Origin: an uncultured Duncaniella sp.
GTDB taxonomy: Bacteria; Bacteroidota; Bacteroidia; Bacteroidales; Muribaculaceae
Assembly (NCBI GenBank): GCA_910586665.1
Contig: CAJUIX010000008.1
Span: 62,001 to 126,000 of the forward strand
Direction: 5' to 3'
Length of the DNA stretch: 64,000 nucleotides
The notes under the pieces are model-generated. The model had not been told where the DNA came from. It saw only the letters and a program-made list of their open reading frames with translations, and made no database searches. Positions 34,001 to 41,358 of the stretch are shown here, one piece after another (position 1 is the stretch's first letter; the number at the start of each line of letters is the position of its first letter). Both the position numbers and the translations under genes were made by a program.

Positions 34001-37000
34001 TTCTCGACATTAGAGGCATCCTTAGTTGCGAAGTTGGCCTTAGTAAGAACCGTGTTCGCATTAGTCTTCTCGTTGAAGGCCTTGTTTGCCAGCGTGTTGG
34101 CAGTTTCGATCTTATGAATTTCACCCTTCTCGGCACCTGTGAGGAGCTCAGCGTCAATGAGGCCGCTTACAAATTTACCATCATTATTAACATCATAGGA
34201 GGGAACTTTCGTAGGATCATCCGGATTGAGGAACTTGCTATAACCGAGATTGGTCACCTGACGGTATGCGCTATTCATCGAGAGAGTCTCGGAATATGTG
34301 TTAAACAGCTTGGTGTATTTGGCGTTAGCACCGGTACCGTTCCAGTTCTCGAGCATGAAGTTGGTGTTGGCGTTGCGCACCTCGGTAGCATAGTTGTCGT
34401 CAAGGTTACTCTGAACCTTGTCGGCGATAGCCTGGAGTTCGGCAAGTTTGGCAAGATTTGTCACCTCGTCGGCAACAGACTTACCTGCATTGTAAGAAGC
34501 TGCGATGTCGTCAAGATATTTGACAATGCCGCTTTCGAGAGCGTCGGTATCGGTCTTCCAGGGGTTGAAGCCGGGGTTCTTGTCATTGATAGTCTTAACA
34601 AGCGAAGTGATCTGCTGACGGAGTGCATCGGCCTTCTGTCCGATTTCCTGATACTTGGTATGGTTGGCAACCAGATCCTGCTGTGTTTTGGCAGCTGCGG
34701 TCTTGAGGGCCTCGATCTTGGGAAGATATTCAGCCTTTATAGCGGCAGCATTCTTGCTTTGGTCTTTGCTCTTGACCGCTTCGAGAATCTTCTTTCCATA
34801 ATCCTCGGCTGTCTTCTTGTATTCATCAACCAGTTTCTTGTAGGTAGCGTTGGCAGTGCCGTCGCCGGTAAGCGGGTTAAGCCTGCTGTTCTCATCTTCA
34901 AGATTTTTGATTGCGCCATTGGCACCTGTCAGACTGCCGTCAAGCTCGGAATAAGCATTGACGTTTGCGAGAGTCTTGGCAGCACCGTCCTTGAGCTTCT
35001 TGACATCCTTGGTGATGAAGTCGTTGACCTTGTTGTAGAGAGCCGTAGCCTTGTCATCTGCACCCTTATCGATAGCGGCTGTATATGCCTTATATACCTC
35101 ACCACCGTCGACAAGCTTACTGTTTGCATTGTCGGTGTAAGTATCGAGATTTACATTCTCACCATATACAGGCACATCGTTGAGAATATTGTCAACGCTT
35201 TCGATTGCGGCATCAATCTCGGCGATAGCGTCCTTGGCCGCCTGGAAGTTGGCCTTGGAAGCAGCCTTGTTGAAGTCTACACGCTGGTCTTTGATAGCCT
35301 TGTTCAATTCAGTGACATCATCATTTGCGCCAAAAGTTATAAGGGCCTCGGCGAGGGCTCTAAGGTCTTCCTCAAACTTGTCGCAGAACTTATCTGCCTC
35401 AAGTGCGAGATCGGCGGCACGCTTGGCAAGAGTCACATTCTGATTGCCGACTTTGATGACCATCTTGTCGAGATACATCTGGCGGGAGAAATTGACAACG
35501 ACAGGCTTGCCGTCCTTCTCGCCCATATAGTAGTCAGCACCGGCGATAATCTTGGCATCTGTACCGATATACTTGGCGAGGGCGTCAACGAGGTTGCCGC
35601 AGTATGCGCTCTGGAAAGCTGCAATAAGGCCCTTCTTTTCGCTTGTGCCATTGAGAAGGTCTTCGTGAGTCTTTACAGAGGTCACGACAGCTTTATAGGC
35701 ATCTGTCTTTCCGTCAACATCATCAGCTGTGAGCTTGTTGATATTTGCAAGATCGTCAGCAAGAATCTTCTGAGTCAGACGGGTAAGAGTCTCGTTGTTG
35801 ACATCGGCAACAGCCTTCTGCATACCCTTCACTGAAGTGGCGAGCGTGACAGGGCCGCCATCACCGTTGAGGGCATCAACCTGATTGGCATAGTCAGCCT
35901 GCTCCTTTGTGATGACGTTATTCTTAGTAAGGGTTACCTTGGTCACAAGACCGGCATCATTCATTGTCGTTGTATAGAAGTCACCTCTAACAAGTGTTTC
36001 GTCCTTCATATATGCCATCCAGGTGTCGTCGGTGAGACGCTTGTCGCCGGTAATACCGTAGGCAGCTGCAACAGCAGCCTTAACCTGGTTAAGTTTTGCC
36101 TGGGCCTTATCCTTGTAAGTCTTGATGGAATTCACGAAGCCATCGGGCACAGTCTTGCCTGCGACAGTATTGAACTTATCAGTAAGTTCTTTGACGATTG
36201 CGTCGGCAACCTTCTTGTTATTGAGCTGTTTGAGGCGCCAGTCGTCAGCTGTTGCCTTGATTTTTGCGAGAGAACCGTCCTCTTCGTCCTCATTGGCAGC
36301 ATCCTCAAGCAACCCTTTTACATACTTAGCAAAGCCTCTAACAACAACATCTTTATCATCCTTCTCTACCTCGCCGAAAGCACCAATTACACTCTTAAGA
36401 GTAATTTTCTCAGCCTCGGTGTCGACATCGAAGTTCGCGTTGATTTCATTCCATTTATCGGTAAGCTGCTTTGCATACTCATTGGTCACAACGCTCGCAA
36501 ATTCAGGCTCATAGCCGTTGAACTCACGCTGAAGCTTATCATAGAGAGCTTTGGCTTTGATATAGTTGTTATAGTTATAATTCTTCACTTCAACAGGCTT
36601 GCCATCTACCATAACTGTCTCTACGCCTGCGGTGAAGCCATCGTATGCATTAAGATCATCGTTTTCAACACCGGCAGCTGCGCACGCACGCTCATAGGTA
36701 GTCTCGTAAGCGTTAAGATTCTTAGAGTGGTTCTTGTAGGCAGAGCCTTTTTTGTCTGCAAGCTTTCCGGCCTCGTAGTCGGCGTCGAGAGCAGTCTTGA
36801 TGGCGTTGACATTCTCGATAAGCTTCTTCACATCCTCCAAAGCTGACTTCAGAAGGGCAAGCTTGGTAGCGTTCTGCTGGTTTGCAGGCTTGGCGGACTC
36901 TTCCTTGATGAGACGCTCAAGTTCTGCACTGACGGTCACCTTTTCAGAGCCAAACTTATCCGCATCACCCTTGGTGAGCTTGGTGGCAAGGGTGCTCTGC

Positions 37001-37842
37001 TTAGCGCTCAGTTCCTGATAGTTAGCGAGATTGTCGAGAACAGCCTGGTGAGCTTTGTTGGCAGCATCGACCTTGGCATTGTGGGCGGCGACGTCGGCCT
37101 TCAGAGTCTCGCCGTCGGCAGCATACTTATTGGGGCTCTTGAAGAATTCGCCTTTGTCATATGCGTCAAAGAGAACTTCCGCATCTTCTTCTTTTTCTGC
37201 AGTGGCAAGAGCGGCAAGTTTCTCAGAAAGGGCATCAACCCTCTTCCTAAGCTCGACACCCTGCTTCTCGAGATCGTCCTGGCCGGTTATGCCGGAAGTA
37301 AGCGAATGGATGAAGTTATCGCCGCTGATAAGAGTGTTGAGCGCAGCAAGGGCACCCAAAGTATTGTCGCTGAAGTCATAGACCAGCTCGAAATTCATCG
37401 AGGTGAAAGAGAAGCCATTTTTCAGACCATTTGCGTCAGGAGTAATAACAATAGTCACATCAGCCTTGTCTGTTTCCACACGGAAACCGTCTCTCATCTT
37501 ATCTTCCACACGAATCTGGGAACCGCTGACAGGCTCGCCGTCACCGACCTGGATTGTCAAATTTGAACCCTTGGTGAGCTCTTTTATCTCCAGGATGTAG
37601 TTTCCCTTAGGAAGATTGCTATAAGTACGGGAAAGTTTGGTTATACCGGGAAGACAGGTCACACCTGCGTTATCCTTAAACTCTACTTTTGTACCGTCAG
37701 CGTCATTGTTGGCGCCAATCCAACGGTCAAGATCGGTAGCGTCAGTCGGCTGCTTGGCCAAATGTGTGAGGTCAACGTTTGCCAGTGCCGGGAAAGCCAC
37801 TGGTGTAGTCATCAATAAAGAAAGTAGTACTTCTTTTTTCAT
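31015..37842 (-). CDS. Giant secreted coiled-coil protein with C-terminal dockerin (copy 1)
   Basis: A 2275-residue protein. Signal peptide 1-21, nearly a perfect copy of that in the paralogues. A beta-rich head (about 22-170; CLPGITKLSRTYSNLPKGNYIL, then FSFTSMNFELVYDF) is followed by about 1850 residues of charged helical sequence with few aromatic residues, typical of a long coiled-coil stalk. A dockerin-type repeat pair lies at about 2029-2095, with two calcium-loop-like segments GDLNGDKQTNVLDVIEIANL and DLDFNKKIGIGDLTRLANL. A cohesin-like beta domain (about 2100-2215, FVAGQIDLVLPAG) and a sorting-like tail (about 2225-2275, QRIYNAAGQMLRGLQRGVN) end the protein. First gene of a pair; the cohesin-like gene follows. 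Role inferred: cell-surface fibre. Dockerin call is fairly firm; the rest is by pattern. Confidence 0.85.
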   Translation of the reverse strand: MKKEVLLSLLMTTPVAFPALANVDLTHLAKQPTDATDLDRWIGANNDADGTKVEFKDNAGVTCLPGITKLSRTYSNLPKGNYILEIKELTKGSNLTIQVGDGEPVSGSQIRVEDKMRDGFRVETDKADVTIVITPDANGLKNGFSFTSMNFELVYDFSDNTLGALAALNTLISGDNFIHSLTSGITGQDDLEKQGVELRKRVDALSEKLAALATAEKEEDAEVLFDAYDKGEFFKSPNKYAADGETLKADVAAHNAKVDAANKAHQAVLDNLANYQELSAKQSTLATKLTKGDADKFGSEKVTVSAELERLIKEESAKPANQQNATKLALLKSALEDVKKLIENVNAIKTALDADYEAGKLADKKGSAYKNHSKNLNAYETTYERACAAAGVENDDLNAYDGFTAGVETVMVDGKPVEVKNYNYNNYIKAKALYDKLQREFNGYEPEFASVVTNEYAKQLTDKWNEINANFDVDTEAEKITLKSVIGAFGEVEKDDKDVVVRGFAKYVKGLLEDAANEDEEDGSLAKIKATADDWRLKQLNNKKVADAIVKELTDKFNTVAGKTVPDGFVNSIKTYKDKAQAKLNQVKAAVAAAYGITGDKRLTDDTWMAYMKDETLVRGDFYTTTMNDAGLVTKVTLTKNNVITKEQADYANQVDALNGDGGPVTLATSVKGMQKAVADVNNETLTRLTQKILADDLANINKLTADDVDGKTDAYKAVVTSVKTHEDLLNGTSEKKGLIAAFQSAYCGNLVDALAKYIGTDAKIIAGADYYMGEKDGKPVVVNFSRQMYLDKMVIKVGNQNVTLAKRAADLALEADKFCDKFEEDLRALAEALITFGANDDVTELNKAIKDQRVDFNKAASKANFQAAKDAIAEIDAAIESVDNILNDVPVYGENVNLDTYTDNANSKLVDGGEVYKAYTAAIDKGADDKATALYNKVNDFITKDVKKLKDGAAKTLANVNAYSELDGSLTGANGAIKNLEDENSRLNPLTGDGTANATYKKLVDEYKKTAEDYGKKILEAVKSKDQSKNAAAIKAEYLPKIEALKTAAAKTQQDLVANHTKYQEIGQKADALRQQITSLVKTINDKNPGFNPWKTDTDALESGIVKYLDDIAASYNAGKSVADEVTNLAKLAELQAIADKVQSNLDDNYATEVRNANTNFMLENWNGTGANAKYTKLFNTYSETLSMNSAYRQVTNLGYSKFLNPDDPTKVPSYDVNNDGKFVSGLIDAELLTGAEKGEIHKIETANTLANKAFNEKTNANTVLTKANFATKDASNVEKKPLDLADESQSTLDGYKSQMTKYMNMAAMEYYAGSATATPTVVKDKDGNPIKVTTSDVEGLNTKANENYTTNSDAFDNLGINDIKNTDKYDAKEIKNNFKSDIFAAANTAIVEAAKLYANNYNTDMTKNKLALVMSNIADQLDKVKAYSEEQLEGYAAQYWAARVAVVDQRISEWTAPYGNKVPDDLKTAINKVTEFKAKVAKETNAKKFTAIDATENKANLNIWISDLVSKYNSVVSEYDKLYNDKVTDAKYDANMKAYTDGVEASYNELKGFANSLAAANNSYNQATTRLANVKDAIDAAKSGWTQDKQDNIDSKTKAFNDDLHLDYQRVGNAELLALQTEWGAVNAALTALINAKVEVSDETKARVTALQKELWGLSEGVFTDFEAAKKLDGDPAKIAAIKALQADFLALEGELTTLENEFKNALPGADKDSAKLTAKAVVSKRYTEVIAKVNEAAEFYKNADPEAVQPKYADFNNADYPAQMAALDQKISAETAIIILQKDNYLLTLDEIEAAVDKYLNGDGKDITGMKKDQAYVDESNKVAEGLLKDHKSYADRLAKLGEFLKNDYIAKAKIKADAEADEVADQKKDQEVLIKHFNDKITAIQSVLTDAAAKINEKNKAKNLAERWKFNADGSLPSVEVEDYKDGKIAEKLTKLETHLYQESIKGTENVWDEEVIRITAAMNSPFLLTADKDALIADARVVGAEREKIQTTQSELKKMKEVYEAMVQVIANIRKVTADVADHTYTPGDLNGDKQTNVLDVIEIANLILEEVAYEDLDELKARAADLDFNKKIGIGDLTRLANLAQNKNYDDFHPRSAAPSRGGVDMVSVAFSGVEGGVSRYAVNIQNASQFVAGQIDLVLPAGMTVVGVEGAARVASHDVLTSSSSKRIVIMNMDNAAIEGSEGAVVYVDVIGEGKFDVDNVIFATRTGAEVLLAKPEGTSGIEDTVIDNNGGLKQRIYNAAGQMLRGLQRGVNIIRNADGSVSKEYHK

Positions 37843-37998
37843 GATTTAAAGTTTAAATTAATATTTGTTTTGCACTTTGTTTGATTTGCGATAAATTGGG
37901 TTTCAATTTGTTATGGACGCTTTGAACGTCTCCGCGAAGACTATTGTCGGGTGTGTTGATGTCGCGACACATGTATTCCATATCAACTATAGTCGGCA
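37840..37998 (-). promoter_or_regulatory. Structured leader of the 31015-37842 gene
   Basis: In transcript sense GACTA and TAGTC flank a GTTGAT/ATCAAC pairing that encloses the palindrome TGTCGCGACA. A GACG/CGTC stem follows. The GACTA...TAGTC pair, the palindrome and the last stem are also present in the more diverged leader at 1596-1748, which argues for selection on structure. No known riboswitch is recognised. Confidence 0.45.
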
Positions 37999-38006
37999 CA
38001 AAAGTA
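37999..38006 (-). promoter_or_regulatory. -7 box of the 31015-37842 gene
   Basis: The minus strand reads TACTTTTG. The position of a normal -33 box, about 20 bp upstream, is occupied by a homopolymer of eight G on the minus strand (38026-38033). Confidence 0.6.
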
Positions 38007-38223
38007 AACAAAAGTTCACAAATTACCCCCCCCGGTAGTTAATTAATGTTAAATGGTTTGTTAAAGGTGAAATTTCCGTGAAATCGGGCTTTGTTTTAAC
38101 AAAAAATGCAAAATTTTGGCCAATAAAGGTTAATTTTTCGGACTACTTTCATGTTTCATGGCTTACAAAGTTAATATTTTAGCCCATTTCTGCCAAAAAT
38201 GCGTGCATCGGGGATGCGGGGGT

Positions 38224-38266
38224 GCAAAAAAACAGCCTGCACAGCATCTCACGATGACGTGCAGGC
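38224..38266 (-). terminator. Terminator of the 38413-41256 gene
   Basis: GCCTGCAC (38235-38242) pairs with GTGCAGGC (38259-38266), with an inner CATC/GATG pairing, followed on the minus strand by TGTTTTTTTGC. Confidence 0.85.
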
Positions 38267-38400
38267 TCCGGTAAAAGTTTGTCCGGCCGTTGTCCGGCCG
38301 AATGTGCAATAAATACAAATTTTCCCGGTTGTGTCTTTAAGATTTTTTCTTGGTGACGGGTCGCGCGTATCAGGCGCGGCCCGCCTATGGTAGAGTGTCA
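38225..38400 (-). repeat. Structured 3' UTR module, copy 2
   Basis: Nearly identical to 28495-28690 apart from a deleted hairpin segment: GC-rich hairpin next to the stop codon, AAATTTGTATTTATTGCAC (38304-38322), doubled GGCCGGACAA and the terminator. Confidence 0.75.
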
Positions 38401-38412
38401 GGTTAACGGAGA

Positions 38413-41256
38413 TTACTTGACGTAAACCTTGGTTGTTGTTCCGTCGGCCTTGACGATGATGTTGACGCCGGGAACGAGGCTGTTGTGGCGCACACCGTCA
38501 ATAGTGTAGATGCGGACGTTCTTGAGGTCCTCGTCAGCGATGATCGAACCGATGCCGGAGGTCTGGACCTTCTGAACGTATTCCTGGATGAGACCGCGGG
38601 CCATTGCAAGGTCTGAGTCCTTGAGCTGGTTGGCGTAGACGTCAGAGGGGATAACGCGGTTGTTCTCTGCCTTCACCTTGTTTTCGAGACCGTCGATGTG
38701 GTCGGTAACAACTTTGCGGGCGCTGAAGTCGTCTTTCTCCCAGCCGTTGCCAGCAAACTTGTCAATCTCAGCCTGGAGCTCGTCGCGGAGGGTCTGGATG
38801 AGGGCCATTTCAGCGTCGTAGGCAGCCTTGTTGGCGGCTACGCGGTCAGCCTCGGCCTTAGCAGCTTCCTGGGCGGCCTTGGCTTCGCTAACGAGGGTCT
38901 TGACTGATTCAGAGATAGTGGCGGCGGGAGCCATTACCTTGTCGTAGTCACCGGCGAGAGTCTTGCCTTCGTAAGCTGCAGCGATGGCGCTTTCAAGGCT
39001 TGCGATGGCGGCTGCGATTTCCTCACCCTTGAACTGGTCGGCTACGAGGGGGCAATCTTCGGCGATAGTCTTCTGAGCGGCGGCGAGTTCGTCTTTGAGT
39101 GCAGCGACAGCGGTGTCGGCATTAGCCTTGGCCTTGTCGTTGGCAGCTTTCAGAGAAGCTTCGTCGGCGTTCTTGGCGATAATCTCGATTGCGGCCTCGA
39201 TTGCGGCTGCGTCGAGCTTGGAAGCATAGTTGCCTTCGGTTGCTACGGCTGCGAAGTCATCGTCGGCAGTCTTCTTGGCAGCGTCGATGAAGTCCTGGGC
39301 GGCCTTGGCGTCGGCTGCGGAATCATAGTCCTCGTTACCCTTGACAGACTCGATGGCGGCGTTGAGCTTGGTCTGGAGGGCGGCTACGTCGGCGAGGTCT
39401 TTCTCGTAGGCGGCCTTGTTGTCGGCTACGCGCTTGGCCTCGGCGGTTGCAGCTTCGGAGTTCTTCTTGATAGCGGCGATGGCGGTTGCGATAGCGGCAG
39501 TGTCGAGGGTCGACTTATACTCGCCTTCCTTCTCGACTGCCTTAAGGTTGGCAGCGGCGGCATCCTTGGCATCCTGGATGGCCTTCTCGGCAGCAGCCTT
39601 GTCGGCAGTCACGTCGTAGTCCTTATTGTCGGCCACCTCGGCGAGAGCCATAGCGAGCTGGCTTTCGAAAGGCTTGATAGCCTCGAGATCCGCGTCATAA
39701 GCAGCCTTGTTAGCGGCCACGCGGGCAGCCTCGGCCTTGGCATCGGCATCAGCCTTTGCGTTGACGGCAATAGCGGCGATGGCGTCCTCGATAGGCTTGA
39801 CATCAAGCTCGTGCTTGTACTCGCCTTCTGTCTCGACAGCCTTGAGGGCGTCGGCAGCGGCGGTCTTGGCAGCAGCCACTGCGTCGTTGACGGCCTTCAC
39901 GTCGGCCTCGGTATTGTAGTCGGGATAAGTCTCCTTGACAGCGGCGAGGGCCTCGTCAAGCTTGGCGGCGGCAGCGTCGATTGCGGCAATCTCAGCCTCG
40001 TAGGCAGCCTGGTTGGCGGCTACGCGGACTGCATCGGCAGCAGCGGGGACGAGGGCTGCGATGGCGGTTGCGATTTCCTCGGCCGGGGCCATGATCTCGT
40101 CATACTTGGACTGGAGGGTGAGGTCCTCGTAGGCAGCGTTGATAGCAGTCTCGAGGTCGGTAATCTTGGTGTTGATTTCCTCGCCGGTGAACTGGTCCTT
40201 CACGTTCTCATACTTCTCGGCGATCTCGGCGAGAGCAGCGGCGAGGGCATCCTTAAGCTCTGCAACCTTGGCGTCGGCAGTCTTCTTGACGGCAGAACCG
40301 TTGATAATGGTGACATCAAAAGATTTGCCATAAAGCGACTTGGCATCGTCTCCAGCGAGGAAAGCACCAACAGTGATATCAGTAAAAGAGATAACTGCGC
40401 TTTCGCCAAATTCCTCAGGCACCTGGACTGACACTGTCAAAATATCACCCTCATTACCTCTAATCGCATTATTGGTAGTGAAATCTGAAATCAAAAGATT
40501 GCCGGTCGACGGATAATAATTGATATTGGCAGTTCCACGGACGCGATCTGCGTTCTTAACAAATTCAGGATTTGCAAAACCTTCGGGGAGACCGAGATTG
40601 AAACTGAAAGATGCGACATCAACGGTGTTGGTCAGGTTCAGGTTAAATGAAACTGTCGAACCGGGATTGGCAACTATCTGGTCGCTGCCGGTCACACCCA
40701 TTGAAATTTCAGTGACTTTGGACACGTCGGTGGTATACTCACCGAGTTCGATCGAGTTACCGCCTCTGCCGTCATTGAACTTGACATTCTTAAGCGAAAT
40801 GCTGAGGTCGGGAGCCTTCTCAGCATCCTTATCCAACATACCTTCACGAGCCTGCACCTTGATACGGCAGAGCACACCGCTTTCCTTCTTGAAGAGCTCA
40901 CGATTATTGGACACAATCATGACACGCATCATCTCTCTGCCATCCTCCATTTTTACATAATTTTGAACAGGAGCATGTCCGTTGCCGACATATTCAGGAT
41001 TGAGGACGACAAAATAAGGCTCATACTTGTCACCTGTGGGAGTGAACTGGAGGGAGGAAGAAAGATACATGTCAAACTGACCTGCACCCATAGTACCGTC
41101 ATGCTCAAACATGACAGCCACTTCCTTAGGCTCATAGTTGTCTATGGCGATAGGTTCTATATATAGCCTGGTTCCCGCTGTCATAGCCTTAGCTCCGACA
41201 AGCATCAGAGCGGCAAGCATCAGTTTGGAAACAAGCGAATTTTTGAGTAAATTCAT
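38413..41256 (-). CDS. Secreted protein with two cohesin-like domains and tandem helical repeats (copy 2)
   Basis: The start is set at the ATG at 41254-41256 (MNLLKNSLVSKLMLA), which begins a signal peptide and matches the paralogue; a longer in-frame start 29 codons upstream would run through the intergenic hairpin. The 947 residues show a signal peptide, two cohesin-like domains (about 27-180 and 182-320; the second has STVSFNLNLTNTVDVASFSFNL), an alanine-rich helical region (about 325-895) and the conserved tail (about 900-947, VRIYTIDGVRHNSLVPGVN). The helical region has two repeat types: one with QFKGEEI and YDKVMAPA blocks, and one of about 96-100 residues marked by VAANKAAYDAD and EGEYK. 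Longer than its paralogue because it has more repeats. Partner of the dockerin-bearing gene 102 bp upstream. Confidence 0.82.
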   Translation of the reverse strand: MNLLKNSLVSKLMLAALMLVGAKAMTAGTRLYIEPIAIDNYEPKEVAVMFEHDGTMGAGQFDMYLSSSLQFTPTGDKYEPYFVVLNPEYVGNGHAPVQNYVKMEDGREMMRVMIVSNNRELFKKESGVLCRIKVQAREGMLDKDAEKAPDLSISLKNVKFNDGRGGNSIELGEYTTDVSKVTEISMGVTGSDQIVANPGSTVSFNLNLTNTVDVASFSFNLGLPEGFANPEFVKNADRVRGTANINYYPSTGNLLISDFTTNNAIRGNEGDILTVSVQVPEEFGESAVISFTDITVGAFLAGDDAKSLYGKSFDVTIINGSAVKKTADAKVAELKDALAAALAEIAEKYENVKDQFTGEEINTKITDLETAINAAYEDLTLQSKYDEIMAPAEEIATAIAALVPAAADAVRVAANQAAYEAEIAAIDAAAAKLDEALAAVKETYPDYNTEADVKAVNDAVAAAKTAAADALKAVETEGEYKHELDVKPIEDAIAAIAVNAKADADAKAEAARVAANKAAYDADLEAIKPFESQLAMALAEVADNKDYDVTADKAAAEKAIQDAKDAAAANLKAVEKEGEYKSTLDTAAIATAIAAIKKNSEAATAEAKRVADNKAAYEKDLADVAALQTKLNAAIESVKGNEDYDSAADAKAAQDFIDAAKKTADDDFAAVATEGNYASKLDAAAIEAAIEIIAKNADEASLKAANDKAKANADTAVAALKDELAAAQKTIAEDCPLVADQFKGEEIAAAIASLESAIAAAYEGKTLAGDYDKVMAPAATISESVKTLVSEAKAAQEAAKAEADRVAANKAAYDAEMALIQTLRDELQAEIDKFAGNGWEKDDFSARKVVTDHIDGLENKVKAENNRVIPSDVYANQLKDSDLAMARGLIQEYVQKVQTSGIGSIIADEDLKNVRIYTIDGVRHNSLVPGVNIIVKADGTTTKVYVK
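38800..40040 (-). repeat. Tandem ~290-300-bp coding repeats in the 38413-41256 gene
   Basis: The segment coding for RVAANKAAYDAD recurs near 40020, 39715, 39428 and, after an interposed block of the other type, near 38840. Spacing of the first three is about 300 and 290 bp. Each unit ends in an EGEYK or EGNYA motif. Such arrays can change length by recombination. Confidence 0.7.
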
Positions 41257-41289
41257 TGCAATAATGATTAAATGGAAAGATTTTTGGTA

Positions 41290-41331
41290 TAAAAAGGGCT
41301 GTGCCGCCGTCCGATAAAACGGCGGCACAGC
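41290..41331 (-). terminator. Intergenic hairpin between the dockerin and cohesin-like genes, copy 2
   Basis: GCTGTGCCGCCG (41298-41309) pairs perfectly with CGGCGGCACAGC (41320-41331), followed on the minus strand by CCCTTTTTATACC. It has the form of an intrinsic terminator but lies inside a probable operon, 35 bp ahead of the cohesin-like gene, so partial read-through is likely. Confidence 0.7.
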
Positions 41332-41358
41332 TTGCTTAATCACTTAGGTTTAAAGAGA

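Larger units (their letters stand above)
37781..38217 (-). repeat. 437-bp near-identical leader/promoter repeat, copy 1
   Basis: Matches 48140-48576 at a constant offset of 10,359 bp with only isolated differences seen (for example at 38181 versus 48540). It covers the first 62 bp of the coding region, the whole leader, the promoter and AT-rich upstream sequence. The similarity drops sharply inside both genes, just after the signal-peptide codons. Confidence 0.9.
37843..38412. other. 570-bp spacer: 3' UTR of one gene pair and leader/promoter of the next
   Basis: No gene is seen. The minus strand holds in order the 3' UTR module and terminator of the 38413-41256 gene (38225-38400), AT-rich sequence, a run of eight C (38026-38033), the TACTTTTG promoter (37999-38006) and a leader of about 150 nt with the palindrome TGTCGCGACA (37960-37969). 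Confidence 0.75.

Noticed and set aside
34114..35835. Open frame of 573 codons on the plus strand inside the leftward giant gene
   Set aside because: It is antisense to a clearly coding frame. Lysine/alanine/aspartate codons of the coiled coil give few stops on the other strand; the translation has no family resemblance. Similar antisense frames occur throughout 31-48 kb.
40139..40431. Small plus-strand frames within the cohesin-like gene
   Set aside because: Shadow frames of the alanine-rich coding repeats on the opposite strand.
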